This document shows positions 1 through 4,995 of a stretch of DNA of 6,828 bases, piece by piece. Numbering within the stretch: position 1 is the stretch's first letter; every line of letters starts with the position of its first letter. Location: contig JAUVQR010000079.1 in the NCBI GenBank assembly GCA_030598065.1, positions 1 to 6,828 on the forward strand, given 5' to 3'. The position numbers and the translations under genes are program-made. This DNA comes from Planctomycetota bacterium. Its GTDB lineage: Bacteria > Planctomycetota > Brocadiia > Brocadiales > Bathyanammoxibiaceae. The notes beneath the pieces were generated by a model that was given only the letters and a program-made list of their open reading frames with translations, was not told the DNA's origin and ran no database searches.

Positions 1-123
1 CTTGTCATAAATGACCTCCTGGTCACCTACGGACAGAACGTGTGCACCCCTATCGGGCCTAAGTGCAGCGCCTGCAAGGTCTACTGGTACTGCAAAAGAA
101 TAGGCGTTAAAAAGCATCGCTAG
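1..123 (+). CDS. nth: Endonuclease III-type DNA glycosylase/AP lyase, C-terminal fragment
   Basis: The gene enters from the left edge and only its last 40 codons are present, ending in TAG. The fragment reads LVINDLLVTYGQNVC and continues with cysteines at fragment residues 15, 22, 25 and 31. This is the C-x6-C-x2-C-x5-C spacing of the [4Fe-4S] loop of endonuclease III. The family removes oxidised pyrimidines from DNA and cuts the abasic site in base excision repair in the cytoplasm. The segment before the first cysteine (LLVTYGQ) looks more like the NTH1 branch (LLVGFGQ) than E. coli Nth. The helix-hairpin-helix and the catalytic Lys/Asp lie outside the window, so only the cluster domain can be checked. 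The short basic tail after the last cysteine (KRIGVKKHR) is usual for the family. MutY also has a cluster of this spacing, but lies less close in the flanking residues. Confidence 0.88.
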   Translation, partial: LVINDLLVTYGQNVCTPIGPKCSACKVYWYCKRIGVKKHR

Positions 124-258
124 CTGCAGATGCCGTTTGTCGGCGGCCTGTCTTACGTGCCACGGAATCAACTGAAAGTACACGGCCACACTAAAGATAA
201 AACTATGCTACACGTTAATCCGTTGGTAGTATGCTTTTATGTTGATATCGGACATAAT

Positions 259-286
259 TTGACTAACATAAAAAACGGAGTGAAAT
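259..286 (+). promoter_or_regulatory. Weak candidate promoter for the thioredoxin-like gene
   Basis: TTGACT at 259-264 (5 of 6 to the sigma70 -35 box) is followed after 16 nt by TGAAAT at 281-286 (4 of 6 to the -10 box). This would place the transcript start near 293 and give a leader of about 37 nt. A better -10 match, TAGAAT at 286-291, is 21 nt from the same -35 and so too far. The surrounding 124-329 spacer is AT-richer than its neighbours. I see no convincing terminator for the upstream nth gene in it, only a short GCCG/CGGC stem near 130-142 without a T tract. Confidence 0.3.
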
Positions 287-329
287 AGAATCAGGTGTTT
301 TGAAAATGAAATCTGGAGGAGGTTGCGAT

Positions 330-611
330 ATGGGTGACAGGTTGATAGAGTTCTACGGTACGGAATGTGTCCACTGCAGGGAGATGGACCCCTTGGTCGA
401 GAGGCTAGAGGGTGAAGAGGGGGTCAAGGTCACCAGGCTTGAGGTCTGGCACAACAGCGAGAACGCGGCCCTGATGCAGAAACTGGATAAAGACGAAGAC
501 GGTCAGGCGTTCTGTGGGGGTGTTCCGTTCTTTTACAACGAGAAGACGAACGATAAGATATGCGGTAACACCGACTATGAAAGGCTCAGGGAATGGGCCG
601 CAGGCAAGTAA
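330..611 (+). CDS. Small thioredoxin-fold protein with CVHC centre
   Basis: A 93-residue protein. It opens with the first beta strand of a thioredoxin fold (RLIEFYGTEC), followed by the redox motif C13-V-H-C16. It has a GGVPFF segment at 63-68 whose Pro66 matches the conserved cis-proline of the fold. Two more cysteines, C62 just before that segment and C78, could form a second pair or bind a metal. I chose ATG 330 because GGAGGAGG at 315-322 lies 7 nt upstream; the frame is open upstream to a TTG at 300 and an ATG at 306, but neither has a ribosome site. There is no signal peptide, so the protein is probably cytoplasmic. The likely role is thiol-disulfide exchange, with an unknown partner. 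It lies 16 nt upstream of the remnant E1-alpha start and on the same strand as the dehydrogenase operon, so cotranscription is plausible. It is shorter than classical thioredoxin (about 105 residues). Confidence 0.8.
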   Translation: MGDRLIEFYGTECVHCREMDPLVERLEGEEGVKVTRLEVWHNSENAALMQKLDKDEDGQAFCGGVPFFYNEKTNDKICGNTDYERLREWAAGK

Positions 612-669
612 AAGGATGATATTTTTGATGTCTGGGAAGACCGTAAAGGGTCTCAAGGTAGAATATCTA

Positions 670-683
670 CAGATCACAGATCA
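670..683 (+). repeat. 7-bp tandem duplication (CAGATCA x2) that breaks the remnant's frame
   Basis: CAGATCA occurs twice back to back at 670-676 and 677-683. The intact E1-alpha gene has a single counterpart (CAGGTCA) at the same place. Removing one copy makes the distance from the first ATG to the MD codons exactly 48 nt in both genes (628 to 683 minus 7, and 853 to 901). The duplication is therefore a later insertion of the slippage type and is a frameshift. Confidence 0.85.
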
Positions 684-694
684 TGGATTACGAC

Positions 695-742
695 GGTAAT
701 GTAGATAAAAGGCTCATGCCGGCGCTGAGCCATCAGCAGATA
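695..742 (+). repeat. 48-nt exact direct repeat shared by the remnant and the intact E1-alpha gene
   Basis: Bases 695-742 are identical to 913-960, 218 nt further on, and both encode GNVDKRLMPALSHQQI. The 12 nt before the block differ at two positions. Outside it similarity falls sharply: about 27 of 48 aligned bases match in the first 16 codons and about 36 of 63 over the last 21 C-terminal codons. The repeat is a possible site for recombination that would delete 218 bp. Confidence 0.95.
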
Positions 743-852
743 GAAAGGCTTTCACCTCCCAGCCCGGCAGGTATTTTTAGAAAATACTTACGCCCGCTTA
801 ATACGACAACTTGAGAAGCAGATGTACGAACTGAAGGGATAATAGAGACAGA

Positions 853-1926
853 ATGCCCAGAAAAACACTTCAAACCTTCGAGATACAGTACCTGCAGGTC
901 ATGGATTGCGATGGTAATGTAGATAAAAGGCTCATGCCGGCGCTGAGCCATCAGCAGATAAAAGAGCTTTATGAGTTCATGGTGCTCGTCAGGACGTTTG
1001 ATGACAAGGCGTTCAAGCTCCAGCGGCAGGGGAGATTAGGGACTTACCTGCAGGTAAAGGGTCAGGAGGCGTCGCAGGTCGGCGCGGCGTACGCCCTGAA
1101 GGATGAGGATTGGCTGTTCCCCTCCGGCAGGGATGTAGGGGCCCTCATTACCAGGAGCCACCCCCTGCACATGCTTTTTCAATACAGGGGCGGCGATGAG
1201 AGAGGCGTTAAGGCCCCTGAGGGACTGAATAACTTCCCCATTACAATACCCGTTTCCACGCAGATACCCCACACTACCGGCAGCGCATGGGCGTCAAAGA
1301 TGCTTGGGGAGAAGGTGGTCCACATGGCGCTCTTCGGAGACGGCGCCACCTCCAGGTCGGATTTTCATGAGGGGCTCAACTTTGCGGGCCTGTTCAGGGT
1401 GCCTGCCGTGTTTGTATGCGAGAACAACGGCTACGCCATCTCACTACCCAGGGTCAGACAGACCGCCGCCGAGACCCTTGCGCAGAAGGCGTTCAGCTAC
1501 GGTATTGATGGGATACAGGTCGACGGTAACGATGTATTCGCCGTATATAGTGCCGCTGCGCACGCAGTAGAGAAGGCGAGGCAGGGGGAGGGACCTACGC
1601 TTATAGAGTGTATTACGTATAGGGCCGCGGGGCATTCAACCTCTGACGATGACCTTAAGTACAGGAATAAAAAAGAAATAGAAGAGTGGCAGAAGAAAGA
1701 CCCCATAGAGAGACTTGAGAGGTATATGAGGGGAAACAACCTCCTTACCGATAAGAGTAGAGATGACGTTCTTAAAAGGACTCGGCAACGGGTGGAGAAG
1801 GCCGTGGAGGACTACGAGAACGTTGCCCCGCCCCGGCCCAGGGACCTATTCACAAATACCTATGCACGGCCCACAAACGAACTGAAAGAACAGATGAACG
1901 AATTTACAGAGGGGCCGGATGGCTAA
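853..1926 (+). CDS. pdhA: Pyruvate dehydrogenase E1 component, alpha subunit
   Basis: A 357-residue thiamine-diphosphate enzyme subunit, the usual length for E1-alpha of alpha2-beta2 complexes. With E1-beta it decarboxylates pyruvate and acetylates the lipoyl group of E2. The cofactor motif starts at GDG 162-164 (FGDGATSRSDFHEGLNFAG) and ends at NN 191-192 (VCENNGYAIS). H140 in IPHTTGSAWA and H261 in AAGHSTSDD match conserved active-site and loop histidines. The N-terminal RLMPALSHQQIKELYEF and the QRQGRLGTYLQVKGQEASQ region resemble Gram-positive-type PdhA. ATG 853 lacks a strong Shine-Dalgarno site (GAAGGGAT is about 14 nt away), but the preserved N-terminus of the remnant paralogue supports it. 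An alternative start at ATG 901 would drop 16 residues. The stop overlaps the start of E1-beta by 8 nt, implying translational coupling. Branched-chain 2-oxo acid or acetoin dehydrogenase cannot be fully excluded from sequence alone. Confidence 0.93.
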   Translation: MPRKTLQTFEIQYLQVMDCDGNVDKRLMPALSHQQIKELYEFMVLVRTFDDKAFKLQRQGRLGTYLQVKGQEASQVGAAYALKDEDWLFPSGRDVGALITRSHPLHMLFQYRGGDERGVKAPEGLNNFPITIPVSTQIPHTTGSAWASKMLGEKVVHMALFGDGATSRSDFHEGLNFAGLFRVPAVFVCENNGYAISLPRVRQTAAETLAQKAFSYGIDGIQVDGNDVFAVYSAAAHAVEKARQGEGPTLIECITYRAAGHSTSDDDLKYRNKKEIEEWQKKDPIERLERYMRGNNLLTDKSRDDVLKRTRQRVEKAVEDYENVAPPRPRDLFTNTYARPTNELKEQMNEFTEGPDG

Positions 1927-2887
1927 ACTGAACATGGTACAGGCCATAAACCTTGCCCTACGCCAGGAACTGGAAAAGGACGGCAGGCTTATCATCCTGG
2001 GTGAGGACGTGGGTATAGACGGGGGCGTCTTCAGGGTGACAGACGGCCTGCAAGAGGAATTTGGCGAGGGAAGGGTGATTGACACGCCCCTTTCCGAACT
2101 GGGCATAGTCGGCACGTCAATCGGCCTGGCCGCCAAGGGTATGCATCCGGTGGCCGAGATACAGTTCAGCGGCTTCCTTTACGCCGCTTATGACCAGCTT
2201 ACTTCTCACGCCGCCAGGATAAGGACAAGGAGCAGGGGCAGGTTTACGTGTCCAATGGTGATAAGGGCCCCCTATGGAGGCGGTATTAGGGCCCTGGAGC
2301 TGCACTGTGAGAGCCAGGAGGCAATTTTTGCCCATACGGCGGGGATAAAGGTCGTGATTCCTTCCGGGCCGTATGATGCCAAAGGGCTCCTCATTTCAGC
2401 CATAAGGGACCCTGACCCGGTGGTCTTCCTTGAACCCATGAGGGTGTACAGGGCCATAAAAGAAGATGTGCCGGAAGAGGAATACACCATAGCGCTCGGC
2501 AGCGCCAACGTCTTACAGGAGGGGACGGATCTCACGGTCATCTCCTGGGGCGCTATGATGAAATATACCCGTGAGGCGCTTGCAAAGACGGATTATAGCG
2601 CCGAGGTGATAGATATAAGGACTATTAGCCCTCTGGATTCTGAGACCGTGATAAACTCTGTGAAAAAGACGGGCAGGTGCCTGATAGTGCATGAGGCGCC
2701 CAGGACGTGCGGGTTTGGTGCGGAGATAATCGCACAGATAAACGAAAAGGCGTTCCTTCACATGGAAGCGCCCGTAGTAAGGGTAACGGGTTTTGACGTC
2801 CCGTTTCCGATGTACAAACTGGAGAATTATTACCTCCCCGACGAGAATAGGATATTAAAGGGCGTTGAGAAGGTGATGAAGTTCTAG
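1919..2887 (+). CDS. pdhB: Pyruvate dehydrogenase E1 component, beta subunit
   Basis: A 322-residue transketolase-like subunit, close to the 325 typical of the family. It pairs with E1-alpha to form the active site and contacts E2. The N-terminal pyrimidine-binding domain has LGEDVGIDGGVF at 27-38 and the cofactor-activating glutamate E60 in TPLSELGIVG. AEIQFSGFLYAAYDQL and RAPYGGGIRALELHCES (H129) follow. The C-terminal transketolase domain contains TVISWGAMM, VIDIRTISPLD and VHEAPRTCGFGAEI, and ends with the usual FPMYKLENYYLPDENRI region. ATG 1919 sits inside the last codons of E1-alpha (ATGGCTAA), with AGAGGGG at 1908-1914 four nt upstream. This start and stop arrangement suggests 1:1 synthesis of the two E1 chains. 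All key residues I can check are present and no break is seen. Confidence 0.95.
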   Translation: MAKLNMVQAINLALRQELEKDGRLIILGEDVGIDGGVFRVTDGLQEEFGEGRVIDTPLSELGIVGTSIGLAAKGMHPVAEIQFSGFLYAAYDQLTSHAARIRTRSRGRFTCPMVIRAPYGGGIRALELHCESQEAIFAHTAGIKVVIPSGPYDAKGLLISAIRDPDPVVFLEPMRVYRAIKEDVPEEEYTIALGSANVLQEGTDLTVISWGAMMKYTREALAKTDYSAEVIDIRTISPLDSETVINSVKKTGRCLIVHEAPRTCGFGAEIIAQINEKAFLHMEAPVVRVTGFDVPFPMYKLENYYLPDENRILKGVEKVMKF

Positions 2888-2977
2888 AGATTCATGCGGG
2901 GGGGGAGCGGCGGGGGGCCGGTACGTCTTCTCCAGGGTTTTTTTGTGTTTACAGGACATTTCTCATAGGGTCAAAAC
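2888..2977 (+). other. G-rich intercistronic spacer between E1-beta and E2
   Basis: This 90-nt spacer contains G8 at 2898-2905, GG at 2909-2910, G6 at 2912-2917 and GG at 2920-2921 within 24 nt, followed by T7 at 2938-2944. The G runs could fold a two-layer G-quadruplex in the mRNA. I see no inverted repeat before the T run, so it is not a canonical intrinsic terminator. The E2 ribosome site, AGGG at 2967-2970, lies at its end, 7 nt before ATG 2978. Confidence 0.5.
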
Positions 2978-4285
2978 ATGGCATACGACTTCAAGTTTCC
3001 TGATATCGGAGAAGGTGTAACAGAAGGGATAGTGGTGGAGTGGAAGGTCAGGGAAGGCGACATGGTAGAGTTGGACCAGGACCTGGTCGAGATAGAGACG
3101 GATAAGGCCATTGTGACGATACCCTCTCCCAGGAAGGGAGTAATACTGAAGATACATTATAAGGCGGGTGAGACCATCCCGGTCGGTGATACGCTGGTTA
3201 CTATAGGAGAGAAGGGAGAGAAGGGGGAGAAGGCAGAGGCCGTGGGAGAGGCGCCGTACACGGACAGCGTCGTAGGTTTTCTTGAAGAGGCCCCCAAAGA
3301 AGAGGAAGAAGAGGAGGAGGTCAAACCTGCCGCAAGGGAGGCCGCAGAAGCGGCTGCGCCTGCCGCCGGGAAGTCGCTGGCCACCCCCGCGGTCAGAAGA
3401 CTGGCCAGGGAACTGGGTGTGGACGTATCTCATATCAAAGGCACGGGCAAGGACGGAAGGGTCACCGCCGAGGACGTGAAGAATTCTGCCGCAAAGGCCG
3501 CCCTCCCTTCCCCGAAAGCAAAAAAGGAAGAAAAACCCGCGATAAAAAAGATAAAGAAGTACGACATGTACGGCTACATTACAAGAGTCCCCCTCAAGGG
3601 GGTGAGAAAGACGGTGGCCAGGAAGATGGCAGAGGCAACGTCCAGCGCCGCGCTGGTCACCCATCAAGACGATGCCGACGTGACCCATCTCGTAGAGGTG
3701 AGAGAGGGCCATAAACAGTACGCCGAGGGAAAGGGGGTAAAACTCACCTATATCCCGTTCGTAGTAAAGACCGTGATAGAAGGCCTCAAGAAATATCCCT
3801 ATCTGAATTCCATACTTGAGGAAGAAGACGGGGAAGAATACGTGGTGCTGAAGAAATATTTTAATATTGGTATTGCCGTCGACACGCCGGACGGGATTAT
3901 AGTGCCTGTAGTCAAGGGCGCCGACCAGAAGACCGTCTTGGACATCGCAAAAGAGGCGAGCGAGCTTGCAGAGAGGGCGCGCGCGAGAAAGATAGACCTT
4001 GCGGACATGAGAGGCGGCAGTTTCACCGTAACAAACGTGGGGTTTATAGGGGGTACGCACTTCACGCCGATACCCAACCACCCGGAGGTCGCTATACTGG
4101 GACTGGGCAGGATAGAGGAAAAACCCGTGGTAAGGGAGGGCAAGGTAGTGATACGGAGGATTATGCCGCTGTCCCTGACCTTTGACCACAGGGTGGTAGA
4201 CGGCGCGGATGCGGCAAGGTTCGTTAACACCGTAAAGGAATACCTGGAAGACCCGGACCTGTTTCTGGTGGGGCTGGGCGAGTAG
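2978..4285 (+). CDS. pdhC: Pyruvate dehydrogenase E2, dihydrolipoyllysine-residue acetyltransferase
   Basis: A 435-residue E2 with the standard order of domains. Residues 1-78 are one lipoyl domain, with the lipoylated lysine K43 in ETDKAIV. Residues 79-131 are a mobile linker with GEKGEKGEK repeats and seven glutamates in a row (108-114), then an Ala-rich part. Residues 134-169 are the peripheral subunit-binding domain (LATPAVRRLARELGVDVSHI), which binds E1 and/or E3. After a Lys/Ala/Pro linker the catalytic domain runs from about 200 to the end, with H404 and D408 in FDHRVVDGADAARF as the acyltransferase pair. The enzyme transfers the acetyl group from lipoamide to CoA in the core of the complex. 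The single lipoyl domain resembles Gram-positive and mitochondrial E2 more than the three-domain E. coli form. ATG 2978 has AGGG 7 nt upstream. A very long minus-strand open frame opposite it is a shadow. The substrate could be another 2-oxo acid, but pairing with PdhA-like E1 favours pyruvate. Confidence 0.94.
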   Translation: MAYDFKFPDIGEGVTEGIVVEWKVREGDMVELDQDLVEIETDKAIVTIPSPRKGVILKIHYKAGETIPVGDTLVTIGEKGEKGEKAEAVGEAPYTDSVVGFLEEAPKEEEEEEEVKPAAREAAEAAAPAAGKSLATPAVRRLARELGVDVSHIKGTGKDGRVTAEDVKNSAAKAALPSPKAKKEEKPAIKKIKKYDMYGYITRVPLKGVRKTVARKMAEATSSAALVTHQDDADVTHLVEVREGHKQYAEGKGVKLTYIPFVVKTVIEGLKKYPYLNSILEEEDGEEYVVLKKYFNIGIAVDTPDGIIVPVVKGADQKTVLDIAKEASELAERARARKIDLADMRGGSFTVTNVGFIGGTHFTPIPNHPEVAILGLGRIEEKPVVREGKVVIRRIMPLSLTFDHRVVDGADAARFVNTVKEYLEDPDLFLVGLGE

Positions 4286-4300
4286 CGTATGAGACAGGGG

Positions 4301-4452
4301 GGGTGCCGCAGGGCTTCAGCCCTGCGGGGATGGCCAAATCTTTGATTTGGTGCGTCTCGACGCACCCTACAACTGGGTGAGTAGGGTTTGAGGCAGGGGG
4401 CAGAGCCCCTGCCCTATATCTTCCCAACATAGCCCGGCGCTCCGCCGCCGGG
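4301..4452. repeat. Cluster of five consecutive hairpins (palindromic repeat cluster)
   Basis: Five inverted repeats with perfect stems follow one another in the convergent intergenic space. Stem 1 is CCGCAGGGC 4306-4314 with 4319-4327, loop TTCA. Stem 2 is CCAAATC 4334-4340 with 4344-4350, loop TTT. Stem 3 is GGTGCGT 4349-4355 with 4360-4366, loop CTCG. Stem 4 is GGCAGGGG 4392-4399 with 4406-4413, loop of 6. Stem 5 is CCCGGCG 4433-4439 with 4446-4452, loop of 6. GGGTGC 4301-4306 can also pair with GCACCC 4362-4367 and enclose stems 1-2 and part of stem 3. No coding frame fits the region. Such elements resemble dispersed REP-like palindromes, but only this cluster is in the window, so copy number is unknown. 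Confidence 0.75.
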
Positions 4453-4466
4453 TACAAATATTTTTT
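4433..4466 (+). terminator. Possible intrinsic terminator of the dehydrogenase operon
   Basis: A GC-only 7-bp stem with a 6-nt loop (4433-4452) is followed by TACAAATA and then T6 at 4461-4466. The T run starts 8 nt after the stem, further than in canonical terminators, so efficiency is uncertain. It lies about 150 nt after the E2 stop codon. On the minus strand there is no T run after the stem, so it would not serve the converging small gene. Confidence 0.35.
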
Positions 4467-4498
4467 GTGGGGTTGGGCTGGTAGAAGAACTGAATTAT

Positions 4499-4729
4499 TT
4501 AATCAACCCTTTCAGCCGAGCGGTAGATATAGTAGTAGACGAGCCAGGTGGTCATCAGCCCGGCCGCAATCGGTATGGAGAAGGTGGTCCAGCAGACGAT
4601 GGCGTCCCAGCCCGGTATCTCAGGCGTAGTGAAGCGCGATACAATCTTTATGACTATCAGGACGTGGAAACAGATTATAATAATCCTGTTATTCCGTCCC
4701 GTCACCTTCAACCTCTTCCAGTCCAGCAT
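4499..4729 (-). CDS. Small two-helix membrane protein, function unknown
   Basis: A 76-residue protein I do not recognise. A basic N-terminus (MLDWKRLKVTGRNNR) precedes a hydrophobic helix at about 16-33 (IIIICFHVLIVIKIV). A short loop with Pro and Trp (TTPEIPGWD) leads to a second, longer hydrophobic segment at about 43-69 rich in aromatic residues (WLVYYYIY), and a short charged tail (RSAERVD) follows. By the positive-inside rule both ends would lie in the cytoplasm. The ATG has no Shine-Dalgarno site. A GTG start at residue 9 with AGAGG upstream is possible but would shorten the basic N-terminus. The gene converges on the dehydrogenase operon and diverges from the PhoD-like gene. Size and layout are like small accessory subunits of transporters or respiratory complexes, but no partner is present here, so no function is given. 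Confidence 0.6.
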   Translation of the reverse strand: MLDWKRLKVTGRNNRIIIICFHVLIVIKIVSRFTTPEIPGWDAIVCWTTFSIPIAAGLMTTWLVYYYIYRSAERVD

Positions 4730-4735
4730 CGCGCC

Positions 4736-4764
4736 AATATATTAAAATCCCCAGGAAAATTCAA
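4736..4764 (-). promoter_or_regulatory. Candidate promoter of the small membrane protein gene
   Basis: Read on the minus strand, TTGAAT (4759-4764, 4 of 6 to the -35 box) and TATATT (4736-4741, 5 of 6 to the -10 box) are 17 nt apart, the optimal spacing. Transcription would start near 4729-4730, at or next to the A of the ATG. The mRNA would then be leaderless or nearly so, which fits the absence of a Shine-Dalgarno site. Confidence 0.45.
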
Positions 4765-4881
4765 CCGGGGCCTGCAAGACCATCAAATATTTTACCCCGG
4801 TACGTCTTTATTGTACTCATAGGTCATTATGCTGCTCTTTAAGGTCATGTTTACAGGTACACGTACACGTCAATATCTATC

Positions 4882-4909
4882 TTGACTTTGTGTGCTGTGG
4901 TTATATATT
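4882..4909 (+). promoter_or_regulatory. Candidate sigma70-like promoter of the PhoD-like gene
   Basis: TTGACT at 4882-4887 (5 of 6) and TATATT at 4904-4909 (5 of 6) are 16 nt apart. The start would fall near 4916, giving a leader of about 80 nt before ATG 4996. This is the best promoter match in the window. I do not see the spaced direct repeats of a Pho box next to it. The rest of the intergenic region 4765-4880 holds only a tandem GTACAC pair (4857-4868) and two AGGTCAT copies (4821, 4842) that could be chance. Confidence 0.55.
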
Positions 4910-4934
4910 GACCACTCAGGAGGCGCCGTAGTCT

Positions 4935-4961
4935 ATGAGGTTACAGGATCAGAAATTCTGA
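4935..4961 (+). CDS. Possible 8-codon leader ORF upstream of the PhoD-like gene
   Basis: ATG 4935 starts MRLQDQKF and stops at TGA 4959-4961. The only strong Shine-Dalgarno sequence in the leader, AGGAGG at 4918-4923, lies 11 nt before it, longer than the ideal spacing. The ORF ends inside the inverted repeat at 4948-4979, so its translation could affect folding of that hairpin. It is too short for any composition test and may be chance. Confidence 0.25.
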   Translation: MRLQDQKF

Positions 4962-4979
4962 ACATTATTCTTTTCTGAT
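4948..4979 (+). promoter_or_regulatory. Leader inverted repeat before the PhoD-like ribosome site
   Basis: ATCAGAAA at 4948-4955 is perfectly complementary to TTTCTGAT at 4972-4979 (8 bp, 16-nt loop). The same left arm also forms a near-continuous palindrome, TCAGAA-A-TTCTGA, at 4949-4961. The first could be an RNA hairpin just before the G-rich ribosome site. The second is more like a DNA operator, since a one-base loop cannot fold as RNA. Confidence 0.4.
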
Positions 4980-4995
4980 AATGGGGGGGGTAAAG

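Larger units (their letters stand above)
628..842 (+). pseudogene. Remnant of a second pyruvate dehydrogenase E1-alpha gene with an internal deletion
   Basis: This stretch aligns with both ends of the intact E1-alpha gene at 853-1926. From ATG 628 it encodes MSGKTVKGLKVEYLQI, matching MPRKTLQTFEIQYLQV. A 7-nt insertion then shifts the frame. From ATG 683 it encodes MDYDGNVDKRLMPALSHQQI, nearly identical to residues 17-36 of the intact protein. Near 743-753 the match to the N-terminus stops. In a third frame, up to TAA 840-842, it encodes LENTYARLIRQLEKQMYEL, which matches the intact C-terminus FTNTYARPTNELKEQMNEF. Compared with the intact gene about 850 nt of the middle are missing, including the whole thiamine diphosphate site, and the join is out of frame. 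No functional E1 can be made. What could still be translated is a 23-codon ORF (628-699) and a 43-codon ORF (683-814). The conserved N-termini also support ATG 853 as the start of the intact gene. Confidence 0.85.

Noticed and set aside
286..291. TAGAAT as the -10 box for the TTGACT at 259-264
   Set aside because: The 21-nt spacing is outside the working range for sigma70 promoters. A weaker hexamer at 281-286 was listed instead at low confidence.
514..699. Open frame of 61 codons starting inside the thioredoxin-like gene
   Set aside because: Its first part is an out-of-frame shadow of the thioredoxin-like gene. Only the segment from ATG 628 has meaning, as the start of the E1-alpha remnant.
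2963..4189. Very long (408-codon) open frame on the minus strand
   Set aside because: It lies opposite the E2 gene, whose lipoyl, subunit-binding and catalytic motifs are all intact. The translated minus frame has no recognisable family and is a by-product of codon bias.
4765..4800. CCGGGG ... CCCCGG inverted repeat as a terminator or hairpin
   Set aside because: The stem is only 6 bp with a 24-nt loop and no T tract follows, so it is not a convincing structure.
2918..4808. The 12-mer CCGGTACGTCTT at 2918-2929 and again at 4797-4808
   Set aside because: In 6.8 kb about one such exact 12-mer pair is expected by chance, and the flanking bases do not match.
4821..4848. AGGTCAT direct repeats at 4821-4827 and 4842-4848, 21 bp apart, as an operator or Pho box
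   Set aside because: A repeated 7-mer is expected by chance in an intergenic region of this size, and the spacing does not fit the 11-bp period of Pho boxes.
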